DNA from: Pseudomonas typographi
Lineage (GTDB): Bacteria; Pseudomonadota; Gammaproteobacteria; Pseudomonadales; Pseudomonadaceae
Reading direction: 5' to 3'
DNA length: 64,000 nt
Assembly: GCF_014694385.1 (NCBI RefSeq)
Contig: NZ_JAAOCA010000028.1
Span: 1 to 64,000, forward strand
The stretch's first letter is position 1; each line of letters opens with the position of its first letter. The notes under the pieces were generated by a model. That model worked only from the letters and a program-made list of their open reading frames with translations. It was not told where the DNA came from and ran no database searches. Of this stretch, positions 33,336 to 41,757 are shown piece after piece. The position numbers and the translations under genes are program-made.

Positions 33336-34220
33336 ATGGTTGATCGCCTTGAATCGTTGTTCGATCGCTTCAGCGTGACGGCAGAGGCATTCCATGCCGG
33401 CCCGCTGTGCGGCATCAATGACCTGACTGCCGAGGGCACCGGCCAGTTGCACTTGGTGCGCTGGGGTGAAGCGGATGTGGTGAATGAGGGCAAGCTTGCC
33501 GTGCGCGTGCGGGAGCCGAGCCTGCTGCTGTACCCGCGCCCGTTGGCGCACCGCTTCATCACTGACGAAGTGCGCGGCGCGGATTTCGCGTGTGCCAACC
33601 TTAAATTCGGGGGTGGCCCTTCCCATCCGATCGCAGCGGCGCTGCCGGCGTTCATGTGCTTGCCATTGAGTAAGATCGAAGGCGCCGAAGGTGTGTTGGC
33701 CCTCCTGTTCGACGAAGCGTTCACCAGACGCTGCGCCAGGCAAGCCATGCTCGACCGTTTGTTCGAAGTATTGCTGATCCAGATTCTTCGCCATTCGATG
33801 GAGCACGGCCACGCCAAAGCCGGGCTGCTGGCGGGTTTGTCACATCCGCGCTTGCGCCATGCGCTGGTGGCGATGCACGAACACCCGGAAAAGGAATGGA
33901 TGCTGGAAACACTGGCCAGCGCCGCCGGTATGTCGCGCACGGTGTTTGCCAATACCTTCCACGAGGTTGTCGGCGTGACGCCTGGCCAATACTTGCAAAG
34001 CTGGCGCATCAGCCTCGCGCAACTGGCGATACATCGTGGCCAGCCGTTGAAGCTGATCGCCGATGAGGTGGGCTACAGCAGCGAGGCAGCATTATCGCGT
34101 GCATTCAAGGCGCAAATCGGCAGGTCGCCACGCGAATGGAAGCGTGCGCAAGCGCAAGCCGGTTGGGCGGCCTCGCGGCCAGGCGTAGCCCAGCGAAGTA
34201 CCGCCCCAGAGCCTTCGTGA
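33336..34220 (+). CDS. AraC-family transcriptional regulator with cupin-type sensor domain
   Basis: A 294-residue regulator. The N-terminal ~180 residues match the AraC-binding cupin (Cupin_6) type often seen beside oxidoreductase or hydrolase genes. The C-terminal two helix-turn-helix units are MLETLASAAGMSRTVFANTF and LKLIADEVGYSSEAALSRAF, followed by the GRSPREWK end signature. It is divergent from ohr with a 111-bp intergenic region, so it probably regulates ohr and the esterase, and itself. No clear ribosome site precedes the ATG. Inducer unknown. Confidence 0.87.
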   Translation: MVDRLESLFDRFSVTAEAFHAGPLCGINDLTAEGTGQLHLVRWGEADVVNEGKLAVRVREPSLLLYPRPLAHRFITDEVRGADFACANLKFGGGPSHPIAAALPAFMCLPLSKIEGAEGVLALLFDEAFTRRCARQAMLDRLFEVLLIQILRHSMEHGHAKAGLLAGLSHPRLRHALVAMHEHPEKEWMLETLASAAGMSRTVFANTFHEVVGVTPGQYLQSWRISLAQLAIHRGQPLKLIADEVGYSSEAALSRAFKAQIGRSPREWKRAQAQAGWAASRPGVAQRSTAPEPS

Positions 34221-34250
34221 AAAAAAGGCCCCGCTCAGTTGAGCGGGGCC
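34221..34250 (-). terminator. Terminator for the BON-domain gene
   Basis: A perfect 10-bp stem (GGCCCCGCTC 34227-34236, GAGCGGGGCC 34241-34250) with an AGTT loop has seven As on its left side. On the minus strand it is therefore a stem with a run of Ts, terminating leftward transcription from the BON gene. It touches the stop codon of the convergent AraC gene. Confidence 0.8.
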
Positions 34251-34306
34251 TCAGGGTGATCAGGTCCTTCTGATCTTAGCATGAACCCAGTGGATGGGGT
34301 TCGGCG

Positions 34307-34329
34307 GTAATATCTATTCTCGATATTAC
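34307..34329 (-). other. Stem-loop containing the BON-gene stop codon
   Basis: GTAATATC (34307-34314) and GATATTAC (34322-34329) form an 8-bp AT-rich stem that includes the TAA stop of the BON gene. A second inverted repeat, GAACCC / GGGTTC, lies at about 34283-34302. Together with the true terminator near 34240 these make three hairpins in the 3' UTR. Confidence 0.5.
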
Positions 34330-34673
34330 TCAGCCTTCAGGCCGTCGGCGGAAACAGCCTTCACACCTTTGATCTTTTTGGTGATGGCTACCGCAGTAGT
34401 CTTCTGAGCCTCGGTAATGGCCACCGTCGACGACAAGGAAACCACGCCTTTATTGGTTTCAACTTTGATGTCAGTGCCTGGGATGCCTTTTTCGGTCACC
34501 AAATCGGCTTTAACCTTCGTGGTGATCCAGGTGTCGGAAACCTCACCCTTAGTCGTCTCAGCGGCTGCCAGCACCATCGGTGCCGGTTGCGCTTCGGCGG
34601 CTTGGGCGATAGCGACGTTACCCAAGCTCAGGGCCAGGGCGGTAGCAGCGGCAGCAATAGCAAACTTTTTCAT
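34326..34673 (-). CDS. BON-domain periplasmic protein (OsmY-like)
   Basis: A 115-residue exported protein. A signal peptide covers residues 1-25 (cleavage near AQAAEA). One BON domain covers ~45-112, with the pattern TWITTKVKADLVTEKGIPG, DIKVETNKGVVSLSSTV and the conserved Gly-Val turn. BON proteins such as OsmY and DolP bind phospholipid or protect the envelope under stress; the role here is inferred. The ATG follows AGGAG. A pair of 11-bp palindromes lies 150-195 bp upstream and could be operators. Monocistronic between its own terminator and pnp. Confidence 0.88.
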   Translation of the reverse strand: MKKFAIAAAATALALSLGNVAIAQAAEAQPAPMVLAAAETTKGEVSDTWITTKVKADLVTEKGIPGTDIKVETNKGVVSLSSTVAITEAQKTTAVAITKKIKGVKAVSADGLKAE

Positions 34674-34823
34674 ACGAAAAACTCCTGTTCTCTTGAAAAG
34701 CTCCCCCGGCGTTCTAATGAGTAGTGGGGCAGTGCGATTGTTGTTGCAGGGGCCGTGCCAGACAGCTGAAAAAAAATATGCTTTTAATAACAGCCAGTTA
34801 TGAAACCGCCGTTACGCCTCAGT

Positions 34824-34868
34824 CGTGCAAGTTGCATGGATAAGGTAAAACTTTGCGTGCAAGTTGCA
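34824..34868. repeat. Two 13-bp direct repeats, each holding a TGCAA-N-TTGCA palindrome
   Basis: CGTGCAAGTTGCA occurs at 34824-34836 and again at 34856-34868, exactly 32 bp apart (about three helical turns). Each contains the palindrome TGCAA-G-TTGCA. This arrangement resembles paired operators. They lie between the pnp terminator and the BON gene, on the upstream side of the BON gene. Confidence 0.6.
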
Positions 34869-34908
34869 GCTCCCTGAAAAATGGGGTGCGTCAACAGCCG
34901 GGCCAGCG

Positions 34909-34943
34909 CAAAAAAAAGGCCCCGCGGTTATCCCTGCGGGGCC
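34909..34943 (-). terminator. pnp terminator
   Basis: An 8-bp GC stem (GGCCCCGC 34918-34925, GCGGGGCC 34936-34943) with a 10-nt loop is flanked on the left by about nine As. On the minus strand this is a stem followed by Ts, 20 bp after the pnp stop. Confidence 0.85.
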
Positions 34944-34963
34944 CTTCTTATAGCCTAGGGCTC

Positions 34964-37072
34964 TTAGATACCGGAGGCTTCGGCAGCCGGCACGTCCTTG
35001 ATCGAAAGCTTGATGCGGCCGCGGTTGTCCACGTCCAGCACCAATACCTTGACCTCTTGGCCTTCCTTGAGCACGTCGGTGACCTTCTCCACGCGCTGGT
35101 CGCTCAGCATGGAGATGTGCACCAGGCCGTCTTTACCCGGCAGGATGTTAACAAAGGCGCCGAAATCGACGATACGCTCGACCTTGCCCACATAGACCTT
35201 ACCGATTTCCGCCTCGGCAGTAATGCCCAGCACGCGCTGGCGTGCGGCCTCGGCGGCTTCTTTGGTTTCACCGAAGATCTTGATCGAACCATCGTCCTCG
35301 ATGTCGATCGAGGCTTTGGTTTCTTCGCAAATGCCACGAATGGTTGCGCCACCCTTGCCGATCACATCGCGGATCTTGTCGGTATCGATTTTCATCGACA
35401 GCATGGTCGGGGCGTTCGCCGACAGCTCGGTGCGCGACTGGGCGATCACGTCGTTCATCTGGCCGAGGATGTTCAGGCGCGCTTCCAGGGCTTGGCCCAG
35501 GGCGATCTCCATGATCTCTTCGGTGATGCCGTTGATCTTGATGTCCATCTGCAGCGCGGTCACGCCCTTGGCAGTGCCGGCGACCTTGAAGTCCATGTCG
35601 CCGAGGTGGTCTTCGTCGCCGAGGATGTCGGTCAATACGGCGAACTTCTCACCCTCCTTGACCAAGCCCATGGCGATACCCGCCACCGGCGCCTTCATAG
35701 GCACACCGGCATCCATCAGCGCCAGCGAAGCACCGCATACCGACGCCATGGAGCTGGAGCCGTTCGATTCTGTGATTTCCGACACCACGCGAATGGTATA
35801 GGGGAACTCGCTGTCTTTCGGCAGCATGGCCTGTACGCCCCGGCGTGCCAGGCGGCCGTGGCCAATCTCGCGGCGGCCGGCACCGCCCATGCGGCCACAC
35901 TCACCCACCGAGAACGGCGGGAAGTTGTAATGCAGCAGGAACGCGTCTTTCTTCTCACCTTCGAGGGTGTCGAGCAGTTGGGCGTCACGCGCGGTGCCAA
36001 GGGTCGCGACCACCAGCGCCTGGGTTTCACCGCGGGTAAACAGGGCCGAACCGTGGGTTTTGGGAAGCACGCCGACTTGGATATCCAGCGGGCGCACGGT
36101 ACGGGTATCACGGCCGTCGATACGCGGTACGCCGTTGACGATATTCTCGCGCACAGTGCGGTATTCGATCTCACCGAAAATCTCTTTCACTTCGCCCACG
36201 CTCGGGGCGCCATCCTGTTCGCTGGCGAAGCGGGCAATGGCCTGTTCACGCAGCTCGCCCAGGCGGGTGTAGCGGTCGGCCTTCTGGGTGATGGTATAGG
36301 CTTGCGAAATGGCCGCGCCAAACTCACCGCGCACGGCGTCGATCAGGGCGCTATTGGTAGCCGGCGGTTGCCAATCCCACGTCGGCTTGGCGGCTTCGGC
36401 GGCCAGTTCCTTGACGGCGTTGATCACCACTTGCAACTCGTCGTGGGCAAACAGCACAGCGCCGAGCATTTGGTCCTCGGTCAGTTCCTGGGCTTCGGAT
36501 TCAACCATCAGCACTGCATCGCTGGTACCGGCCACGACCATGTCCAGGCGCGATGCAGAGAGTTGTTCGTAGGTGGGGTTGAGCAGGTAGCCGGTGCCTT
36601 CGTGGTAGGCCACGCGAGCGGCGCCGATTGGGCCGCTGAACGGGATGCCGGAAACGGCCAAGGCGGCGGAAGTACCGATCATCGCAGCGATATCCGGGTC
36701 GGTCTTCTTGCTGGTGGACAGCACGGTGCAAACCACCTGCACCTCATTCATGAAGCCTTCGGGGAACAGCGGGCGAATCGGCCGGTCGATCAAGCGCGAC
36801 GTCAGCGTTTCCTTTTCGGAAGGGCGGCCTTCACGCTTGAAGAAACCGCCGGGGATTTTCCCGGCGGCGTAGGTTTTTTCCTGGTAGTGCACCGACAGCG
36901 GGAAAAACCCCTTGCCTGGGTCAGCCTGCTTGGCGCCGACCACGGTGACTAATACGGTGACGTCGTTATCGACGCTGACCAGCACGGCACCACTGGCCTG
37001 GCGGGCGATACGGCCCGTCTCGAGGGTTACGGTCGACTGGCCGAACTGAAATTTCTTGATTACCGGGTTCAC
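34964..37072 (-). CDS. pnp: Pnp, polyribonucleotide nucleotidyltransferase (PNPase)
   Basis: Phosphorolytic 3'-to-5' exoribonuclease and degradosome component, 702 residues (family ~700). Two RNase PH domains are joined by an all-helical linker; the second carries FSVGECGRMGGAGRREIGHG and the catalytic Asp of DEDHLGDMDFKVAG. KH (DKIRDVIGKGGATI) and S1 (VGKVERIVDFGAFV) domains end the protein. It follows rpsO with a 288-bp leader, where RNase III/PNPase autoregulatory hairpins are found in E. coli; a perfect 6-bp GC hairpin is at 37255-37270 here. Confidence 0.97.
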   Translation of the reverse strand: MNPVIKKFQFGQSTVTLETGRIARQASGAVLVSVDNDVTVLVTVVGAKQADPGKGFFPLSVHYQEKTYAAGKIPGGFFKREGRPSEKETLTSRLIDRPIRPLFPEGFMNEVQVVCTVLSTSKKTDPDIAAMIGTSAALAVSGIPFSGPIGAARVAYHEGTGYLLNPTYEQLSASRLDMVVAGTSDAVLMVESEAQELTEDQMLGAVLFAHDELQVVINAVKELAAEAAKPTWDWQPPATNSALIDAVRGEFGAAISQAYTITQKADRYTRLGELREQAIARFASEQDGAPSVGEVKEIFGEIEYRTVRENIVNGVPRIDGRDTRTVRPLDIQVGVLPKTHGSALFTRGETQALVVATLGTARDAQLLDTLEGEKKDAFLLHYNFPPFSVGECGRMGGAGRREIGHGRLARRGVQAMLPKDSEFPYTIRVVSEITESNGSSSMASVCGASLALMDAGVPMKAPVAGIAMGLVKEGEKFAVLTDILGDEDHLGDMDFKVAGTAKGVTALQMDIKINGITEEIMEIALGQALEARLNILGQMNDVIAQSRTELSANAPTMLSMKIDTDKIRDVIGKGGATIRGICEETKASIDIEDDGSIKIFGETKEAAEAARQRVLGITAEAEIGKVYVGKVERIVDFGAFVNILPGKDGLVHISMLSDQRVEKVTDVLKEGQEVKVLVLDVDNRGRIKLSIKDVPAAEASGI

Positions 37073-37360
37073 GGCTTCCTACCTTCTATTGCTCTAGGGG
37101 AAACGGGCCGAGGCGTTGTACGGCGCGTGGCGTTGCGGGCCACTTTTGCGTACGAACCCTCACAAAAATGCTTGGGCAACCGCGGGGTTCGGCCCGGCAG
37201 CCGTCCAGATAAAACTTGAGGCTGGAAGCCCGGCCACCCGCTGCATACGCATCGGGCGGCGCGAGCCGCCAACCTCATTGAATCGCACAGCCGCCGCGCC
37301 ACGATCAGCCTGAGCCGGGACGAAGCGCGAAGCGCTGTGCTCACCACTGGCCGTTCGCAA
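37073..37360 (-). other. rpsO-pnp intergenic leader with GC hairpins
   Basis: A 288-bp gap without a credible gene. On the minus strand it holds a small hairpin near rpsO (AGCGC-GAA-GCGCT, 37324-37336) and a 6-bp GC stem with GCGA loop (37255-37270). In E. coli the equivalent region contains an RNase III-cleaved stem that controls pnp mRNA stability; an equivalent role here is inferred. Confidence 0.5.
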
Positions 37361-37630
37361 TCAGCGGCGCAGGCCCAAGCGACCGATCAAGGTGCTGTAG
37401 CGGGTGGTGTCCTTGCCTTTCAGGTAGTCCAGCAGCTTGCGACGCTGGTTAACCATGCGGATCAGACCACGACGGGAGTGGTGGTCTTTACCATTGGCCT
37501 TGAAGTGGTCTTGCAGCTTGTTGATGTTCGCGGTCAACAGGGCAACCTGAACTTCCGGCGAACCGGTGTCACTGGCAGCTTGCTGATATTCGCCAACGAT
37601 ACGAGCTTTTTCTTCAACGCTGAGTGCCAT
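37361..37630 (-). CDS. rpsO: Ribosomal protein S15
   Basis: Small-subunit protein that binds the central domain of 16S rRNA early in assembly. 89 residues, standard. Signature segments are GSPEVQVALLTANINKLQDHFK and DHHSRRGLIRMVNQRRKLLDYL (described regions ~22-72). I chose the ATG at 37630 (MALSVEEK); an in-frame start six codons upstream is not supported by the family length. It lies between truB and pnp as in most gammaproteobacteria. Confidence 0.98.
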   Translation of the reverse strand: MALSVEEKARIVGEYQQAASDTGSPEVQVALLTANINKLQDHFKANGKDHHSRRGLIRMVNQRRKLLDYLKGKDTTRYSTLIGRLGLRR

Positions 37631-37697
37631 GAGGCTTCTCCTAATCAACGGGAAACGCTAAAAGCGAACCCAATAGGCCGAGGTCGAAACCCCGTAT

Positions 37698-37748
37698 AAA
37701 AAAATGAGGCGTGACCGTGCCTATTAACAGCCACCCTCGTTCGGTCAC
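37698..37748 (-). terminator. Terminator/attenuator-like hairpins at the truB-rpsO junction
   Basis: On the minus strand GTGACCG (from 37742-37748) can pair with CGGTCAC (from 37711-37717), followed by GCCTCA and seven Ts (37698-37704). The truB stop lies inside the first arm. A competing upstream arm (CGGTC, from about 37751-37756) could instead pair with the GTGACCG segment. This looks like a terminator that may be modulated before rpsO. Confidence 0.5.
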
Positions 37749-38662
37749 TCCGACCGAATCAAGCGACGCGGCGCGATGCGCCCGTCTTCAGCCACTTCAC
37801 CGATACCGATGAAGCGCCCTGTATGATCTTGCACCCGCACCATGCCAAAGGCCGGTGCCTGCGGTGCGCGTACCGGTTGGCCATGCAACCAGTAATAGCT
37901 GCTGTGCTCGGAAAACTGCACGGCCGGCCAACTGAGCAGGCCGCTGTCGGCCGGCAATAGAAACCGGTCCAGCGCCTCGCTGCCGCCCTCGGCATGCGCC
38001 GCCTCCAACGCTTGCAACGTGACCGCCTGCGGCAGGCTGAACGGCCCCGCCTGGGTACGGCGCAACTGTGCCACATAGGCACCGCAACCCAACCGCTCGC
38101 CAAGGTCTTCGACCAAGGTACGGATATAGGTGCCTTTACTGCAGCTCACGGCGAGCGTTGCGGTGGTACCCTCAACCGCTAGCAATTCCAGGCTGGCAAT
38201 AGTAACAGAACGCGCCTCGCGCTCCACTACTTCACCGGCACGTGCGAGCTTGTAAAGCGGTTGCCCGTCGCGTTTGAGCGCTGAATACATCGGCGGTATC
38301 TGGCGTATCTGCCCGCGAAAGGCCGGCAGGTTAGCTTCGATGTCTGCGCGACCGGCGGTAACCTCGCGGCGCTGTAGCACCTCGCCTTCGGCATCGGCGG
38401 TGGTGGTGGTCACTCCCAGTTGCATCTGCGTATGGTAAGCCTTGTCGGCGTCGAGCAGGTACTGTGAAAACTTGGTCGCCTCACCGAAGCACAGCGGCAG
38501 CACGCCGGTGGCCAACGGGTCGAGGCTACCGGTGTGGCCGGCCTTCTGAGCATTGAGCAGCCAACGCACTTTCTGCAGCGCGGCATTGGAGGTGAGGCCC
38601 AGGGGTTTGTCCAACAGGATAATGCCGCTGACGTCGCGGCGGATACGCTTGACCTGTGCCAC
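37745..38662 (-). CDS. truB: TruB, tRNA pseudouridine(55) synthase
   Basis: Makes pseudouridine 55 in the T-loop of all tRNAs. 305 residues. The catalytic Asp lies in GHTGSLDPLATGVLP (~40-54), and other TruB signatures are GIILLDKPLGLTSN near the N-terminus and KGTYIRTLVEDLGERLGCG. A C-terminal PUA-like domain follows. It starts 3 bp after the rbfA stop and is tightly coupled in the nusA-infB-rbfA-truB order. Confidence 0.97.
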   Translation of the reverse strand: MAQVKRIRRDVSGIILLDKPLGLTSNAALQKVRWLLNAQKAGHTGSLDPLATGVLPLCFGEATKFSQYLLDADKAYHTQMQLGVTTTTADAEGEVLQRREVTAGRADIEANLPAFRGQIRQIPPMYSALKRDGQPLYKLARAGEVVEREARSVTIASLELLAVEGTTATLAVSCSKGTYIRTLVEDLGERLGCGAYVAQLRRTQAGPFSLPQAVTLQALEAAHAEGGSEALDRFLLPADSGLLSWPAVQFSEHSSYYWLHGQPVRAPQAPAFGMVRVQDHTGRFIGIGEVAEDGRIAPRRLIRSE

Positions 38663-38665
38663 CGC

Positions 38666-39052
38666 TTACTCCTTGTCGGCGTCGCGGTGCTGGCTGTCTT
38701 CTGCCACCGCCCGCTCGATCAACGCCGATAAATGGGCGCCACGGGCCACGCTTTCGTCATAATGGAAGTGCAACTGCGGCACACTGCGCAGTTTCATTTC
38801 CTTGCCCAACTGGGTGCGCAGAAAACCCGCGGCAGCCCCGAGCACTTTCAGGCTCTGGGCCACTTGGTCCTGGCCTTCGGCCCCCATCACGGTGATGTAG
38901 ACCTTGGCATGGCCCAGGTCGCGCGACACGTCGACCGCGGTAATGGTGACCAAGCCCACGCGCGGGTCTTTGACTTCCCGGCGAATCAATTGGGCCAGTT
39001 CGCGTTGTATCTGGTCGCCGATGCGCTGGGTACGGCTGTATTCTTTTGCCAT
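38666..39052 (-). CDS. rbfA: RbfA, 30S ribosome-binding factor
   Basis: KH-fold assembly factor that binds the 16S 5' helix region and is needed for 30S maturation, notably in the cold. 128 residues. Family signatures are TQRIGDQIQRELAQLIRREVKDPR near the N-terminus (described, ~7-30) and VPQLHFHYDESVARG near the C-terminus. It lies 105 bp after infB, a gap that holds a strong hairpin, and 3 bp before truB. Confidence 0.97.
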   Translation of the reverse strand: MAKEYSRTQRIGDQIQRELAQLIRREVKDPRVGLVTITAVDVSRDLGHAKVYITVMGAEGQDQVAQSLKVLGAAAGFLRTQLGKEMKLRSVPQLHFHYDESVARGAHLSALIERAVAEDSQHRDADKE

Positions 39053-39100
39053 GGTGAAACTACCTGTATCTCCCCACTGTTGGGGGCTGAAAGCGGCAAA

Positions 39101-39130
39101 CGCCCGGCCTGGCGAAGGCCAGGCCGGGCG
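39101..39130. terminator. Very stable hairpin between infB and rbfA
   Basis: A perfect 13-bp GC-rich stem (39101-39113 with 39118-39130) closed by a GAAG loop lies 27 bp after the infB stop. On the minus strand it is followed by TTTGCCGC, so the T-tract is short. It could be a partial terminator or an mRNA-processing/stability barrier inside the operon. Confidence 0.65.
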
Positions 39131-39157
39131 CTGCGGGATCGTGGCTGGCAGGCTCGG

Positions 39158-41731
39158 TTAGAGCGTACGGGCCACCTGGACTTTCTCGAAGACTTCGATC
39201 TTGTCCCCGACCTTGACGTCGTTGTAGCTCTTGACGCCAATACCGCACTCCATGCCGTTACGCACTTCGGCCATGTCGTCCTTGAAGCGGCGCAGCGATT
39301 CCAATTCGCCTTCGAAGATAACCACGTCTTCGCGCAGCACCCGGATCGGGCGGTTGCGGTAGACCACACCTTCGATGACCATACAACCGGCGATCGCACC
39401 GAACTTCGGCGAACGGAACACGTCGCGCACTTCGGCGACACCCAGGATGTTCTCCCGCACATCGCTGCCAAGCATGCCGGTCAGGGCTTTCTTGACGTCT
39501 TCGATGATGTCGTAGATCACGTTGTAGTAACGCAGGTCCAGGCCTTCCTGCTCGACGATCTTGCGCGCGCCAGCATCGGCACGCACGTTGAAGCCGAACA
39601 GCACGGCATTGGATGCCAGCGCCAGGTTCGCATCGCTCTCAGTGATACCACCCACGCCACCGGCGACCACACGCACCTGCACTTCGTCGTTGCCCAGGCC
39701 CGCCAGCGCGCCTTGCAACGCTTCGAGGGAACCGCGCACATCGGACTTGAGCACGATGTTGAGGGTCTTTTTCTCTTCCTGCCCCATGGTTTCGAAGATG
39801 TTCTCGAGCTTGCCGGCCTGGGCACGGGCGAGTTTGACCTCGCGGAACTTGCCCTGGCGGAACAGCGCGACTTCGCGGGCTTTCTTCTCGTCAGCCACTA
39901 CGCTCATCTCGTCACCGGCTTCCGGCGTACCGTCCAGGCCGAGAATCTCGACTGGGATCGACGGGCCGGCTTCCTTCACGGTTTTGCCATTCTCGTCGTA
40001 CATGGCGCGGATACGGCCGAAATTCGAGCCAACCAGCACCATGTCGCCTTGGCGCAGCGTACCGTCTTGTACCAGCACGGTCGCTACCGGGCCACGGCCC
40101 TTGTCGAGGCGGGATTCGACGACCACGCCACGGCCTGGGGCCTGCGGGCTGGCTCGCAGTTCAAGCACTTCCGCCTGCAACAGTACCGCTTCGAGCAGTT
40201 CATCGACGCCAGTACCCATTTTTGCCGAAACCGGCACGAACATGGTATTGCCGCCCCACTCCTCAGGGATCACATCCAGCGCACCCAGGCCGCTCTTGAT
40301 ACGGTCCAGGTCAGCGCCCGGTTTGTCGATCTTGTTCACCGCGACCACCAGCGGAACACCGGCTGCCTTGGCGTGCTGCACGGCTTCCTCGGTTTGCGGC
40401 ATCACGCCGTCGTCGGCTGCCACCACCAGGATAACGATGTCGGTGGCCTTGGCACCACGCGCCCGCATCGCGGTGAATGCCGCGTGGCCCGGGGTATCGA
40501 GGAAGGTGACCATGCCACGGTCGGTTTCCACGTGGTATGCACCGATGTGCTGGGTAATACCGCCGGCTTCGCCCGCGGCGACTTTTGCCCGGCGGATGTA
40601 GTCGAGCAGCGAGGTTTTACCATGGTCGACGTGGCCCATCACGGTCACCACTGGCGCACGGGAAACCTTCTCGCCTTCGAACCTGAGCGATTCGGCCAGG
40701 GATTCTTCCAAAGCGTTGTCGCTGACCAGCCTCACCTTATGGCCCAATTCTTCGGCGACCAGTTGGGCCGTTTCACGGTCCAACACCTGGTTGATGGTCA
40801 CTGGCGTGCCCAGCTTGAACATGAACTTGACCACTTCGGCGCCCTTCACGGACATCTGCTGGGCCAAGTCGGCCACGGTGATGGTTTCACCGAGGTTCAC
40901 GTCACGCACCAGAGGCCCGGTGGGGTTCTGGAACCCATGGGCGTTGCGCTTCTTGAGCTTGGACTTGCCACCGCCACGGCGCCGGAAGCCATCGCTTTCC
41001 TCGTCGGTGGTGCGCGGCGCGGCGCGTACCGTCGGGGCCTTCTGTTTGTCGGGCGCGCGATGGGGTTGGCTCTTGCCCCGGCGATCGTCCTCGGCACTGC
41101 GCGCGGTCTTCTCCGGGCGGTTCTCCGTACGGCGAGGAGCGTCTTCACGCTTACGCACTTGAACGGTGGTAGCCGGTACGGCCGGGCGCTCTGGCGTCGC
41201 CACCGGTTGCCCCGCAGCGCCGTCGGCCACTGCTACGGCCTCTTGCTCCGCAGGCTGGGTGCCGGCTAATGGCGCGGCCGCTGGGCCACCCGTAGGTTCT
41301 TCGGCCGCAGCCTGAGGCTGGCGTTGCGCGCCGTCCTCCGCACGCTGCGGGCTAGCTTGTGCATCGGCCTTCTCACGGGCAGCCGCTTCGGCAGCACGGC
41401 GCTCCTCGAGTTCGCGGCGCTGTTCGGCCTCGATCTCTTCCGGGCTACGCTTAACGAAGGTTTTCTTCTTGCGCACTTCAACACTGATGGTTTTGCTGCC
41501 AGCAACTCTCAGGGTGCTGGTGGTCTTGCGCTGCAAGGTAATCTTGCGCGGTTCTTCCACTTTCACCTTGTGGCTGCTCTTGAGATGGGCCAGCAACGCT
41601 TGCTTTTCGTTATCGGTCACAACTTGGCCGGCATCCGTGTGTGGCAAGCCTGCCTCACGCATTTGCTGCAACAGGCGCTCTACCGGGGCGGCAACCTCTT
41701 GGGCCAGTTCTTTCACCGTGACTTGCGTCAT
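39158..41731 (-). CDS. infB: InfB, translation initiation factor IF-2
   Basis: GTPase that brings fMet-tRNA to the 30S subunit. 857 residues. An N-terminal IF2N domain (MTQVTVKELAQEV) is followed by a long charged, repetitive linker to ~residue 350 (EAEQRRELEERRAAEAAAREK is typical). The G domain has GHVDHGKT, DTPGHAAF and NKIDKP. C-terminal beta-barrel and fMet-binding domains end in EVFEKVQVARTL. In-frame internal starts, known for IF2-beta in E. coli, are possible but not proved here. The cognate initiator tRNA gene lies in the same transcription unit. Confidence 0.98.
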   Translation of the reverse strand: MTQVTVKELAQEVAAPVERLLQQMREAGLPHTDAGQVVTDNEKQALLAHLKSSHKVKVEEPRKITLQRKTTSTLRVAGSKTISVEVRKKKTFVKRSPEEIEAEQRRELEERRAAEAAAREKADAQASPQRAEDGAQRQPQAAAEEPTGGPAAAPLAGTQPAEQEAVAVADGAAGQPVATPERPAVPATTVQVRKREDAPRRTENRPEKTARSAEDDRRGKSQPHRAPDKQKAPTVRAAPRTTDEESDGFRRRGGGKSKLKKRNAHGFQNPTGPLVRDVNLGETITVADLAQQMSVKGAEVVKFMFKLGTPVTINQVLDRETAQLVAEELGHKVRLVSDNALEESLAESLRFEGEKVSRAPVVTVMGHVDHGKTSLLDYIRRAKVAAGEAGGITQHIGAYHVETDRGMVTFLDTPGHAAFTAMRARGAKATDIVILVVAADDGVMPQTEEAVQHAKAAGVPLVVAVNKIDKPGADLDRIKSGLGALDVIPEEWGGNTMFVPVSAKMGTGVDELLEAVLLQAEVLELRASPQAPGRGVVVESRLDKGRGPVATVLVQDGTLRQGDMVLVGSNFGRIRAMYDENGKTVKEAGPSIPVEILGLDGTPEAGDEMSVVADEKKAREVALFRQGKFREVKLARAQAGKLENIFETMGQEEKKTLNIVLKSDVRGSLEALQGALAGLGNDEVQVRVVAGGVGGITESDANLALASNAVLFGFNVRADAGARKIVEQEGLDLRYYNVIYDIIEDVKKALTGMLGSDVRENILGVAEVRDVFRSPKFGAIAGCMVIEGVVYRNRPIRVLREDVVIFEGELESLRRFKDDMAEVRNGMECGIGVKSYNDVKVGDKIEVFEKVQVARTL

Positions 41732-41757
41732 GCACTTCTCTCCTCAGGCCGCACTAC

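Noticed and set aside
34853..36952. 699-codon open frame on the plus strand opposite pnp
   Set aside because: Antisense to pnp with mirror-frame composition and no recognisable domain.
38732..41269. 845-codon open frame on the plus strand opposite rbfA/infB
   Set aside because: It lies antisense to infB and rbfA, whose protein families are certain. Its composition (very rich in His, Gln, Asp, Gly, Arg) is typical of a frame mirrored from a high-GC3 gene.
39158..41731. Frameshift or truncation in infB because the linker is long and repetitive
   Set aside because: The frame is continuous over 857 codons with all G motifs and C-terminal domains; long charged linkers are normal in Pseudomonas IF2.
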